Origin: JBFHFS01 sp041583495
GTDB taxonomy: Bacteria > Bacteroidota > Bacteroidia > Bacteroidales > Marinilabiliaceae
Reading direction: 5' to 3'
DNA length: 60,570 bases
Assembly (NCBI GenBank): GCA_041583495.1
Contig: JBFHFS010000033.1
Location: 1 to 60,570 of the forward strand
The notes beneath the pieces were generated by a model. That model was not told where the DNA came from and searched no databases. It was given only the letters and a program-made list of their open reading frames with translations. Positions 35,448 to 44,391 of the stretch are shown here, one piece after another (position 1 is the stretch's first letter; every line of letters starts with the position of its first letter). The translations under genes and the position numbers were made by a program.

Positions 35448-36437
35448 ATGACCGGAAATATTTTACTCATCATTAGCCAAAATCAAGACCCCTCCTTTAA
35501 TCTGGCAGCTGAGGAACATTTGTTGCGCCACTTCAGTGAGAACATAATTTTTCTTTACATAAACACCCCTTCGGTCATCATTGGAAAACATCAAAACGCC
35601 CTTTCTGAAATAAATCTTCCCTTTTTGGAAAAAAACAACATACCCCTCTTCCGTCGTTTGTCTGGTGGAGGCACCGTTTACCATGATGAAGGCAACATAA
35701 ATTTCTGTACCATTGAATCGGGAACACCCGGCAAACTGGTCGACTTTAAAAAAGCAACCACGCCCATTGTAGAAGCCTTAAAAGAACAAGGTGTGATGGC
35801 CAGGCATGGCAAACGAAATGATTTACTGGTGGGTTATAAAAAGATATCCGGAAATGCCTGCCATGTATTCAAAACGCGGGTGATGCACCATGGCACCCTT
35901 CTTCACAACTCCAACCTGAAGATGCTGACCCAGAGTTTAAAAGCAGACCCGCTAAAATTTAAGGACAAATCGGTAAAATCAGTCCGCAGCGAAGTGGTCA
36001 ACATCTCGGAGGTGACTTCTGAAAAAATACCTACCCTGGACTTTATGCAAAGCCTGGGTAAAAGCCTCGCACTTCAATTCCATACCCACCCCTACCTTTT
36101 CACCCCGGCAGATCTTACCGCCATCGGGCAACTTCAAACCAATAAATACCAAACCTGGGAATGGAATTATGGTTACAGCCCCACCTACGAATTTTCTAAA
36201 CGCCACATGTCGGCTGGTCAACCCTACGCATCTAAATTAAGAGTTGAAAAAGGAATTGTTGTTTCCATAACCCTTTCGTCCGACACTCCAAACAAGAATT
36301 ACCTGAGATTTCTGGAAGGAATAATTACCGGCTGCGCGCATAAAAAAGAGCAACTGAAGGGAAAGCTGTTAGCAGCATTAAAGGAAGAAAAGAATGAACA
36401 TCCCACGGTGGAAGAAATTATGAATCTTCTTTTTTAG
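35448..36437 (+). CDS. lplA: lipoate--protein ligase
   Basis: A 329-residue ligase that attaches lipoate, through lipoyl-AMP, to 2-oxoacid dehydrogenase and glycine cleavage proteins. Family motifs: NLAAEEHLL, the adenylate-binding RRLSGGGTVYHDEGNINF and the catalytic lysine region KKISGNACHVF. A C-terminal accessory domain is present (from about residue 245). It is the only plus-strand gene between 33 and 52 kb, and its 3' end overlaps the end of uvrC by 20 bp in convergent orientation. Confidence 0.93.
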   Translation: MTGNILLIISQNQDPSFNLAAEEHLLRHFSENIIFLYINTPSVIIGKHQNALSEINLPFLEKNNIPLFRRLSGGGTVYHDEGNINFCTIESGTPGKLVDFKKATTPIVEALKEQGVMARHGKRNDLLVGYKKISGNACHVFKTRVMHHGTLLHNSNLKMLTQSLKADPLKFKDKSVKSVRSEVVNISEVTSEKIPTLDFMQSLGKSLALQFHTHPYLFTPADLTAIGQLQTNKYQTWEWNYGYSPTYEFSKRHMSAGQPYASKLRVEKGIVVSITLSSDTPNKNYLRFLEGIITGCAHKKEQLKGKLLAALKEEKNEHPTVEEIMNLLF

Positions 36438-38253
36438 CCTTCACCGAGGCGAAAAAATCCATAATCCGACGGGCCCTGCCGGCACCCACCACTTCACTAA
36501 GTTGTTCGAATGAAGCCTTTTTTACACTGTCCACGGTGCCCAAAGTGGTTAACAATTTCTCCACACTATTGGCCCCAATTCCGGGAATATCTTCGAGCTG
36601 AGAATGAATAAAGGCCTTGCTCCGTTTATCGCGATGAAAGGTGATGCCAAAGCGGTGCGCCTCATTACGCAAATGCTGAATGACTTTTAAAGAGGGCGAA
36701 TTTTTATCGAGATAGAGAGGCACAGGGTCGCCGGGATAAAATATTTCTTCCAGTCGTTTAGCGATCCCGATAACCGCTATCCTGTCCTGAAGATCCAATT
36801 CTCTCAACACTTTCATAGCAGAACCCAACTGTCCTTTACCCCCATCGATCACGATCAGTTGCGGCAGAGGACTGCCTTCCTCCACCAAACGGTGGTAACG
36901 GCGAAAAACAATCTCCTCCATGGAGGCATAATCATCGGGGCCCTCTACTGTTTTAATGTTATAGTGCCGGTAATCTTTCTTGGAGGGTTTGCCATTTTTA
37001 AAGACCACACACGCGGCAACGGCATGTGCTCCCTGTATGTTGGAGTTATCGAAACACTCAATATGCACGGGCATCTTTCCCAGTCTAAGATCTTTTTTCA
37101 TCACCTCCATGATTCTGACTTCACGGGGCAGTTTGGTTTGGTTCGCCAATTGTTTCAGCTTTTCGAGCCTGAAATACTTCACATTTCGTTCAGAAAGCTC
37201 CAACAATTTTTTTTTATCCCCTATTTTGGGAACCAAAAACTGAACCCCCTTAAACTCAATATCGGGGTTAAAGGGCACAATTATTTCCGGAGAAGTGCTG
37301 TGAAACCGCTCCCGGATGTCGGCGATAGCCATGGGCAATAACACGTCGACGGGCTCATTAAGTTTCTTACGGTACTCGATGGTATGGGCCTGAATGATGG
37401 AACCATTGGCCACCTTTAAAAAATTTACAAAAGCATATTTCTCATCATCCACAATCGAAAAGACATCCACATTGTTAATTTTGGCGTTCACAATGGTCGA
37501 TTTACTCTTAAATCCTTCCAGTATCGCTATCTTCTTCCGGATGTGTTCGGCTTCCTCGAACCGGTATTGAGAGGCCATCGATTGCATATTATCGCGCATA
37601 TATTTCATTACCGAGGAGACATTACCTTTGAGAATACTCTTTATCTCATTGATGTATTCGGCGTATTCGTCTTCGGGTTGCAGACCCACACAGGGGCCTT
37701 TACAATTGCCGATATGGTACTCCAGACAAACCTTAAATTTTCCCTGGGAAATATTGTCGGCGGTGAGCGAAAGATGACAGGTGCGTAAAAGATAGAGTTG
37801 CCGAAACAGTTCGATAAGGGTTCTCACCATCACCACACTGGTATAGGGTCCAAAATATTCGCTACCGTCTTTGATAATTTGCCGTGTAGAAAAGACTCTG
37901 GGAAAAGGTTCATTCTTAACCACAATCCATGGAAAGGTCTTATCGTCCTTCAACAACACATTGTATCGGGGCTGATATTTCTTGATGAGATTATTCTCCA
38001 GCAGCAGAGCATCCTCTTCGGTGCTGACCACGATATGGCGGATATCATAAATTTTGCGGACCAGGATACGGGTTTTGGCATTCTCGGGCTCCTTGGTAAA
38101 ATAGGAAGAGACTCTTCTTTTAAGATTCTTGGCTTTGCCAACATAGATGATCTTCTCCGATTCGTCCAGGTACTGATACACGCCCGGGCCTTCTGGGAGA
38201 ACCTGAATGAGCTCCTTTAATTCTGCCAGCCGACTATTCTTTTTGGAGATCAT
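36418..38253 (-). CDS. uvrC: excinuclease ABC subunit C
   Basis: A 611-residue nuclease that makes both incisions around DNA lesions with UvrAB. The N-terminal GIY-YIG domain reads GVYQYLDESEKIIYVGKAKNLKRR. A UVR motif (about 205-240), the RNase H-like UvrC domain containing HIECFDNSNIQGAHAVAACVVF, and C-terminal helix-hairpin-helix repeats (DIPGIGANSVEKLL, EVVGAGRARRI) follow. It sits 5 bp after ade, so both belong to one transcript. Confidence 0.97.
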   Translation of the reverse strand: MISKKNSRLAELKELIQVLPEGPGVYQYLDESEKIIYVGKAKNLKRRVSSYFTKEPENAKTRILVRKIYDIRHIVVSTEEDALLLENNLIKKYQPRYNVLLKDDKTFPWIVVKNEPFPRVFSTRQIIKDGSEYFGPYTSVVMVRTLIELFRQLYLLRTCHLSLTADNISQGKFKVCLEYHIGNCKGPCVGLQPEDEYAEYINEIKSILKGNVSSVMKYMRDNMQSMASQYRFEEAEHIRKKIAILEGFKSKSTIVNAKINNVDVFSIVDDEKYAFVNFLKVANGSIIQAHTIEYRKKLNEPVDVLLPMAIADIRERFHSTSPEIIVPFNPDIEFKGVQFLVPKIGDKKKLLELSERNVKYFRLEKLKQLANQTKLPREVRIMEVMKKDLRLGKMPVHIECFDNSNIQGAHAVAACVVFKNGKPSKKDYRHYNIKTVEGPDDYASMEEIVFRRYHRLVEEGSPLPQLIVIDGGKGQLGSAMKVLRELDLQDRIAVIGIAKRLEEIFYPGDPVPLYLDKNSPSLKVIQHLRNEAHRFGITFHRDKRSKAFIHSQLEDIPGIGANSVEKLLTTLGTVDSVKKASFEQLSEVVGAGRARRIMDFFASVKAKKEDS

Positions 38254-38258
38254 AGCAC

Positions 38259-39896
38259 TTACTCAAACAGCGAAACAAACGAGAAACGATCTACATCGAA
38301 AAGACCCTGATCGCCAATTTTAAGTTTAGGGATCACCAAAAGCGACATAAAAGAGAGGGTCATAAAGGGTGCCGATAGTTTTGTGCCCATTTCACGGGCC
38401 AGATTTTCCACCCGTGCATAAGCCCCTGCCACTTCCTCTCCCGACAAAGGACTCATCAATCCGGCCACGGGCAAAGACAACATTTGATGCTTTTCAGAAT
38501 TAAGGGCCACCATGCCGCCGCCACTTTCCATAATGCGATTCACGGCCCGGGCGATGAATTCATCCGAGGTGCCCACGGCGACCACATTGTGACTATCGTG
38601 TGCCACCGAGGTTGCCAACGCGCCATTTGTCAAACCAAATCCACGAATATACCCCACCGAGGGAGGTCTGTTCCCGTACCGATCGACGACCACAATTTTG
38701 AGAAGGTCTCTTTTCGGATCCGCCTCCACCAAACGCCCATGAGAAAAGGAGGGCTCAAAGAGGAGCGCTTCGGTCACCAAATCCCCGTCAAAACATTGAA
38801 TACCCCTCACCCTGGTTTTATCCACAGGCAGATTAACCTGCAAATCTTCGGGATACAAGGTGCGCTTTTCAAAGCGATTAATTACCCGATCCTGGCCCGA
38901 TTCGAAGAGCACACCCTCCTCCTTCCCGTAAACCTGTTTCCCGTTGATGAAGGTTTTTTGAACTTCAAATGTTTTCAAATCGGAGACAACGATACAATCG
39001 GCAGCATCCCCTTCACGGAGCAACCCCACCGGAAGGTCATAATGCAAAACCGGATTAACCGAGGCCGAACGCAATAATTTAAAGAGATCAACCCCCTTCC
39101 CTATTCCTTTTCGGACAAGCCGGTCGATGTGTCCCTCCTTCAACAGTTCATCGGGATGAATATCATCCGTGCAAAGCATCAGCGATTCCGGATGTGAATT
39201 AAACAGAGGAATCAAAGCATCGAAATTCCGCGCAGCACTTCCTTCCCTTATTTGGATCTTCATGCCACACCCAATTTTATCGAGGGCTTCGGGCATTGAA
39301 AAACATTCATGATCGGTAGAGATCCCTGCCCCGGCATAAGCTTTAAGTCCCTCACCCATCAATCCGGGGGCATGCCCATCCACAGGCAATCCACGCAGAA
39401 GGGCCGCCTCAATTTTGCCCATAACCTCCTTGTCTCCATGAATCACCCCGGGAAAATTCATCATCTCACTTAAAAAAAGAACCCCGGTTTTGTCCAGAAG
39501 CTGCTCCACTTCCTTCACCCCAAGATGAGCCCCCGAGGACTCAAAGGCGGTGGCAGGCACACATGAAGGGGCTCCAAAAAAACATTTGACCGGCACCCTT
39601 CCCGCACTCTCTATCATATAATCCACCCCTTCGACTCCCAATACATTGGCAATCTCATGGGGATCGGTCACCACCCCAATTGTTCCACGTGGAACAATCA
39701 GCCTGGCAAATTGAGCGGGCGTGAGCATGGAACTTTCGATATGCACATGCGCATCGATAAATCCGGGCAAAATAAAATGGTCGTAGCTCCTGTCGTTTTT
39801 TTCGATCCGAACGATTTTGGAATCCTCGATCCAGATCTCACCCGGAAAAATAACCTCATTAAAAACGTCGACGATATTGCCTTCTAATTTTTCCAT
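38259..39896 (-). CDS. ade: adenine deaminase
   Basis: A 545-residue amidohydrolase that converts adenine to hypoxanthine in purine salvage. Metal ligands are in GFIDAHVHIESSML, and further ligands are in TDPHEIANV and VDGHAPG. The C-terminal adenine deaminase domain has SHNVVAVGTSDEFIARAVN. Codons for IVPRGTIG, near residue 70, contain a perfect parS-like palindrome, so this coding segment may also be a ParB binding site. It lies between mnmG and uvrC on the same strand. Confidence 0.95.
   Translation of the reverse strand: MEKLEGNIVDVFNEVIFPGEIWIEDSKIVRIEKNDRSYDHFILPGFIDAHVHIESSMLTPAQFARLIVPRGTIGVVTDPHEIANVLGVEGVDYMIESAGRVPVKCFFGAPSCVPATAFESSGAHLGVKEVEQLLDKTGVLFLSEMMNFPGVIHGDKEVMGKIEAALLRGLPVDGHAPGLMGEGLKAYAGAGISTDHECFSMPEALDKIGCGMKIQIREGSAARNFDALIPLFNSHPESLMLCTDDIHPDELLKEGHIDRLVRKGIGKGVDLFKLLRSASVNPVLHYDLPVGLLREGDAADCIVVSDLKTFEVQKTFINGKQVYGKEEGVLFESGQDRVINRFEKRTLYPEDLQVNLPVDKTRVRGIQCFDGDLVTEALLFEPSFSHGRLVEADPKRDLLKIVVVDRYGNRPPSVGYIRGFGLTNGALATSVAHDSHNVVAVGTSDEFIARAVNRIMESGGGMVALNSEKHQMLSLPVAGLMSPLSGEEVAGAYARVENLAREMGTKLSAPFMTLSFMSLLVIPKLKIGDQGLFDVDRFSFVSLFE
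39681..39696. promoter_or_regulatory. parS-type ParB-binding site inside ade
   Basis: TGTTCCACGTGGAACA is a perfect 16-bp palindrome that fits the chromosomal parS consensus TGTTnCACGTGnAACA. The symmetry extends to 20 bp (39679-39698). ParB nucleates on such sites near replication origins for chromosome segregation. It lies in the ade coding sequence, as many parS sites do. Confidence 0.8.
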
Positions 39897-39911
39897 AGCG
39901 TTTAAAAAAAT

Positions 39912-39927
39912 TGTTCCACGTGGAACA
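39912..39927. promoter_or_regulatory. parS-type ParB-binding site between mnmG and ade
   Basis: The same 16-bp palindrome TGTTCCACGTGGAACA, 231 bp from the first copy, located directly after the mnmG stop codon and before the ade start. Two identical copies so close together argue strongly against chance. Confidence 0.82.
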
Positions 39928-41805
39928 TTAACGTCCCATCAAAACCAAAAGAACATTCACATCACTTGGCGAAACCCCACTGATCCTGGAAGCCTGTCCG
40001 ATGGTTTCAGGATTGATCTGGGTTAACTTCTGACGACCCTCCGTGGAAATATTTGTGAGCGTAGAATAATCAAACTTATCTTTAATATATAAATGCTCCA
40101 GACGATTCACCTTTTCGGCCAACAACCGTTCGCGATTAATATATCCTTCATATTTAATGGAGATCTCTACCCCCTCCACAATCTCCTCCCTTCTTTCAGG
40201 AGGAATGGAATCAAACAACTCCTGAAGAGCCTGACTTTGGTTGAACAACTCCATCAAGCTGACCTGAGGCCGGGTGACCAAATCGCGTAATCTCACTTTT
40301 TGTTTAAGTGGCGCGCTGTTTTGAGATTCCAACCATTTGTTAATCTCCTCCGGAGAGATACTATTATTCTGCAAAAAACTCATAATAATATCCCGCCATT
40401 TCAACTTCTCTTCCAACAAACCCATTCTAAAATCATCGACCAGTCCTACGGCTTTACCTTTTGGGGTTAACCGAATATCGGCATCATCCTGCCGCAACAA
40501 AATCCGATACTCGGCCCTGGAGGTGAACATCCGGTAGGGTTCGTCCACACCCTTAATCACCAAATCATCGATCAATACACCAATATAGGCCTCATCCCGA
40601 TTGAGGACAAAAGTGCCCTTGGAATCCAAACTGAGCGCGGAATTAATCCCGGCCATCAGTCCCTGGGCGGCGGCTTCCTCATAACCGGTGGTTCCGTTTA
40701 TCTGACCGGCAAAATAAAGACCCGGTACAAGTTTGGTTTCGAGGGTATGATACAGCTGGGTTGGATCGAAAAAATCGTACTCGATGGCATAACCCGGCCT
40801 GAAAATAAAAGCCTCTTCCAATCCGGGAACCTGACGCAAGGCAGCCAACTGGGTATCGATAGGCAATGAACTGCTGAAACCATTTAAATAGTATTCGATG
40901 GTATCCTCCCCCTCGGGTTCCAAATATAACTGATGACTGTCTTTCGTATGAAAAGTCACCACCTTGGTTTCGATACTTGGACAGTAACGAGGACCGATAC
41001 TTTGGATGGTACCATCGTACATAGGACTCTCTTCGAGACTTCCAATAATGGTGTTGTGAACAGAAAGATTGGTATAGGTAATAAAACAACTCCGTTGCTT
41101 CAATTTCTGATTTGTCCCGGGTAAAAAGGAAAACTTATAATACCCGGTATCACCGGCCTGTTCCGACAGACGGGAAAAATCTATGGTTCGGCCATCAATT
41201 CGAACGGGGGTACCGGTTTTCATCCTGTCGGTACGGAAACCGGCATCAAAAAATTTCTGCGTCAATCCTTTGGAGGAGGATTCGGAAATACGCCCCCCCT
41301 CCATTTGCACTTTCCCGATATGCATTAACCCGTTCAAAAAGGTCCCTGCAGTTAGAATAACACGTTTGGCAGAAAATACAACCTGCTGGGCCGTCTTCAC
41401 TTTAAAGTCGCCAGGGGTAGAAAAATCAATATCTAAAACGGTGCCTTGCCAAAAATAAAGGTTATCAGTCTGCTCCAGCAATTTTCTCCAATGACCGGAA
41501 AAAACCATTCGGTCACATTGCGACCTGGGGCTCCACATGGCAGGCCCCTTGGATCGGTTAAGCATTCTAAACTGAATGGAAGCCGCGTCGGTAACCCGGC
41601 CCATATACCCGCCCAAAGCATCTATCTCTCTGACAATCTGCCCTTTAGCTATACCACCCACTGCCGGATTACAGCTCATTTGAGCCAGTTTATTCAAATC
41701 CATACTAATTAAAAGAGTTTTAGCCCCCAAATTAGCCGCTGCAGCACTTGCTTCACAACCAGCATGTCCCCCACCTATTACGATAACATCAAAATCAAAA
41801 ACCAT
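39928..41805 (-). CDS. mnmG: tRNA uridine-5-carboxymethylaminomethyl(34) synthesis enzyme MnmG
   Basis: A 625-residue FAD enzyme (formerly GidA) that, with MnmE, modifies the wobble uridine of several tRNAs. The FAD-binding N-terminus reads DVIVIGGGHAGCEAS; MSCNPAVGGIAKGQIVREIDALGG and the second signature AGQINGTTGYEEAAAQG are diagnostic. The frame continues four codons upstream to a TTG; the ATG at 41805 is preferred. gidA is classically close to the replication origin and par sites in many bacteria, which fits the two parS-like palindromes at its 3' end. Confidence 0.97.
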   Translation of the reverse strand: MVFDFDVIVIGGGHAGCEASAAAANLGAKTLLISMDLNKLAQMSCNPAVGGIAKGQIVREIDALGGYMGRVTDAASIQFRMLNRSKGPAMWSPRSQCDRMVFSGHWRKLLEQTDNLYFWQGTVLDIDFSTPGDFKVKTAQQVVFSAKRVILTAGTFLNGLMHIGKVQMEGGRISESSSKGLTQKFFDAGFRTDRMKTGTPVRIDGRTIDFSRLSEQAGDTGYYKFSFLPGTNQKLKQRSCFITYTNLSVHNTIIGSLEESPMYDGTIQSIGPRYCPSIETKVVTFHTKDSHQLYLEPEGEDTIEYYLNGFSSSLPIDTQLAALRQVPGLEEAFIFRPGYAIEYDFFDPTQLYHTLETKLVPGLYFAGQINGTTGYEEAAAQGLMAGINSALSLDSKGTFVLNRDEAYIGVLIDDLVIKGVDEPYRMFTSRAEYRILLRQDDADIRLTPKGKAVGLVDDFRMGLLEEKLKWRDIIMSFLQNNSISPEEINKWLESQNSAPLKQKVRLRDLVTRPQVSLMELFNQSQALQELFDSIPPERREEIVEGVEISIKYEGYINRERLLAEKVNRLEHLYIKDKFDYSTLTNISTEGRQKLTQINPETIGQASRISGVSPSDVNVLLVLMGR

Positions 41806-42309
41806 AATACCCTTCAATAATTGAAAGCGAAATATTAATTGTTAGAACTAAACCACACGAAAAGTCCTTTAAAAAAACTACCTGTTTCGTACCGGATTTT
41901 GTTTCCTCCCAGGCAAAATACAGGCAAAAAAGGTATCTCAGTTGCCGTTAAACTATAACCCGGGCCCACCGTCTGTTTGCAACTTGTTTCAACCCCAAAC
42001 GCCCTAAAAAAAAGATCTGGAAATAATCAGGTGGAACGCGCCCCCCGCGAAAACCAGTACCGGCAACGATCCAGATGATTCGGGATTCTCAAACAACTTA
42101 TCCTGTATAATCGGAAAGAAAATCATTAAGGTGCCGAGTCCCCTCAAACCGGATTTGGGGTGACCATTGAAAAACATATTACAGACAGATGGAACGAGTT
42201 CCGACAAATCGGAACGGGTTACATTTTCGTCCCTGGAAAACAAACCATTTTAATGAGATGAAAAACGACCACATTGTACACAGCTTAATATCCTGCAAAA
42301 ATAACAGGA
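41806..42309. other. gene-free spacer upstream of mnmG
   Basis: 504 bp without a supported gene between ybeY and mnmG. A 79-codon minus-strand frame at 42004-42243 has no domain, signal or homologue I can recognise and is rejected. A small interrupted inverted repeat (GGAACGAGTTCC with nearby ATCGGAAC) lies at about 42191-42220. The mnmG promoter should lie near 41810-41870. Confidence 0.5.
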
Positions 42310-42738
42310 TTATCTGAATTTTGTTTCATAAATGGCCAGCATCGAATTTTCAGCCTTGGTCATAAGCTCCTGCTCCTTTTCATTGGTATCATCATACTTA
42401 AGAAGATGTAATACCCCGTGGACCAAAACTCTTAGCAATTCATTTTCGAAAGAAACCCCATAATCTTCAGCGTTGGAGCGTACCGTGTCGATACTGATCA
42501 ATATGTCGCCGGCAATAAGACGAGAGGTACAATAATTAAAAGTAATAACATCGGTAAAATAGTGATGATCTAAATACTGAGCATTTACTTTTAAAATATA
42601 ATCGTCGGAACAGAAGATAAAATGAATATCACCTACCTTAAACCCTTGACTTTGAACCACATGGGTCAACCACAAACGGATATTGCTTTGATGGGCAGGT
42701 AAAAAGGAAGTATCCTGTGAAGAAAAAATAACGGGCAC
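42310..42738 (-). CDS. ybeY: endoribonuclease YbeY, rRNA maturation factor
   Basis: A 142-residue metalloprotein acting in 16S rRNA 3'-end maturation and ribosome quality control. The metal motif is VHGVLHLLKYDD, corresponding to HGxLHLxGxDH; the third ligand is Asp here rather than His. I recall Asp at this position in other Bacteroidota members, so the enzyme may still be active. It lies directly after the RsbW-like gene with a 1-bp gap, suggesting a common transcript. Confidence 0.92.
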   Translation of the reverse strand: MPVIFSSQDTSFLPAHQSNIRLWLTHVVQSQGFKVGDIHFIFCSDDYILKVNAQYLDHHYFTDVITFNYCTSRLIAGDILISIDTVRSNAEDYGVSFENELLRVLVHGVLHLLKYDDTNEKEQELMTKAENSMLAIYETKFR

Positions 42739-42739
42739 T

Positions 42740-43147
42740 CTAATTTTTTAAGTTAAATTGCAATTTAACCTGGTTCCCGGTCTCGTTAAACTCTACCTTG
42801 TCGGCCAGGTGGTTCATGAGAAAAATCCCGCGTCCATGCGTTTTTTCAAGGTTTTCCGGTTTGGTGGGATCGGGAAGATTATGGTAGTCGAACCCCGGCC
42901 CAAGATCGGAAATAGCAAATTCAATTATTTCATTGGTGATGTAATATTCTACAATAACATCTTTATCTTTTTCAAGCTTATTACCATGAACAATGGCATT
43001 GTTAACTCCTTCAACAACGGCCAGCAACAACTTCCCGTAGATATCTGAGTGCAGCTGATATTGCGCAGAAATATCGTCAATTAATCGTTCGATCAGATTA
43101 ATATTTTTTACCTCAGATTTTAGAACCATTTTATTCACTATCCTCAT
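42740..43147 (-). CDS. RsbW-like ATP-binding protein (anti-sigma regulatory kinase fold)
   Basis: A 135-residue GHKL ATPase of the RsbW/SpoIIAB kind. The N box is LAVVEGVNNAIVHGN and the G1 box ISDLGPGFD; the G2 box is KTHGRGIFLMNHLAD. Such proteins bind and phosphorylate anti-anti-sigma partners or sigma factors, but no STAS-domain partner is encoded here, and Bacteroidota lack sigma-B, so its target is unknown. A second ATG at 43129 is possible. It is coupled to ybeY. Confidence 0.88.
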   Translation of the reverse strand: MRIVNKMVLKSEVKNINLIERLIDDISAQYQLHSDIYGKLLLAVVEGVNNAIVHGNKLEKDKDVIVEYYITNEIIEFAISDLGPGFDYHNLPDPTKPENLEKTHGRGIFLMNHLADKVEFNETGNQVKLQFNLKN

Positions 43148-43230
43148 TTTTATAAAGCAGGATTAAACTAAATCTCTTATTTATACTGCCTAAAAAAGAA
43201 ATGGTTTCTAAAATGTCACATTTTTTTGAA

Positions 43231-44391
43231 TTAATGTTTCATCCACTGCTCAGGATCCAACTTACGGTTCTCTTCCCAAATTTCGAAATGCAGAACATTC
43301 TGCATATCCCCCGATTCCTGTGAAATACGTCCCACAACCTGTCCGGCATCTATCAAATCGCCTTTAGAGACCGATACAGAGACCAGATTGGCATAAACGG
43401 TAAGGAACTTGCCATGACGCACGATAACGGCCTTATTAAGCCCCGGAATGCCAACTATGGTGGATACAACTCCACTATGAACGCAAAAAACATCTACCCG
43501 GTTAGAGGCCTGGATATCGACCCCATTATTATTTATGGTGACCTTGCTCAAAACAGGATGCGCATGCTTTCCAAATGAATTAATAACCACCCCTTTTTGA
43601 ATAGGCCATATAAGTTGACCCATCCGCTCGGCAAAATCAGCAGATTCCACAGCGTCTACACTTTTGTTTTTATCGGCCGCGATGAGATCCATAATTTTTT
43701 GGTCCAGTTCACGCGCGATAGCTTCCTTTTCTTTCAATGTGCGTTGAAGCCACTGCTCTTCTTTTTGAAGTTTGGTTACCACATTATTTTTTCGTGAACG
43801 GCTATTTTGAAGGGTCGCTATTTCCTTCTCGATATTGTCGAGAACGGCTTGTTTTTCGTTTTTTTGAAGTTTAATTTGACTGACCAGGCCTCTAACTTTA
43901 TTTTGGGATTCGATAAGAATCTCCCCCTGCTTTTGCCGGTAACGACTGTATTCTTTAAAAAGCCTGTACCTTAAGTATGCTTCCCTGAAATGATCGGCAC
44001 TGAAGAGAAACATCAATTCATTGAGTTCACCTTTTCGCCGGTAAGAATCCTGAATAAGCCTGCTGTATTCCTTTTTAATGCGCTCAATATCCTTTTCCAG
44101 ATCGTTAACCAGCATCTGATTCACTTCAATTTGGTTGTCGAGCTGATCTATTTCAGTCTGATAACTGCTCAACAATCCCTCCCGGGCCGAGATTTCCCGC
44201 TTCATCAATTGAAGTTGCCGTAAATTATCTTCTTTAGAGGCTTTCTTTTCCTGAATAAGCTTGGTTGTATTGGCAATTTCCTCCAAAAGGGATTCCCGTT
44301 TACCTTGCAGGCTCTCTACAGACTGGGCAGATAAACAAGGTAAAACAGAAAAAAACAGAAAAAGAAACCAACTACCTGTATACAGTCTCAT
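43231..44391 (-). CDS. EnvC-like murein hydrolase activator with degenerate LytM domain
   Basis: A 386-residue exported protein. The signal peptide starts at MRLYTGSWFLFLFF (ATG 44391; the frame extends 19 codons further but without a signal). A long coiled coil covers about residues 25-240 and a LytM/M23 domain the C-terminal 120. The zinc site looks broken: where active enzymes have HxxxD this one has NNNGVD, and only part of the second HxH (VLHFEIW) remains. This matches EnvC, which activates amidases instead of cutting peptidoglycan itself. It overlaps the upstream DUF4292 gene by 20 bp. Confidence 0.88.
   Translation of the reverse strand: MRLYTGSWFLFLFFSVLPCLSAQSVESLQGKRESLLEEIANTTKLIQEKKASKEDNLRQLQLMKREISAREGLLSSYQTEIDQLDNQIEVNQMLVNDLEKDIERIKKEYSRLIQDSYRRKGELNELMFLFSADHFREAYLRYRLFKEYSRYRQKQGEILIESQNKVRGLVSQIKLQKNEKQAVLDNIEKEIATLQNSRSRKNNVVTKLQKEEQWLQRTLKEKEAIARELDQKIMDLIAADKNKSVDAVESADFAERMGQLIWPIQKGVVINSFGKHAHPVLSKVTINNNGVDIQASNRVDVFCVHSGVVSTIVGIPGLNKAVIVRHGKFLTVYANLVSVSVSKGDLIDAGQVVGRISQESGDMQNVLHFEIWEENRKLDPEQWMKH

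Noticed and set aside
38818..38826. Perfect DnaA box TTATCCACA in ade, and another at 47543-47551 in the flippase gene
   Set aside because: Isolated single copies inside coding sequence, close to chance expectation for a 9-mer in 60 kb; no cluster.
42004..42243. A 79-codon minus-strand frame upstream of mnmG
   Set aside because: No signal or family resemblance; more likely random in a spacer.
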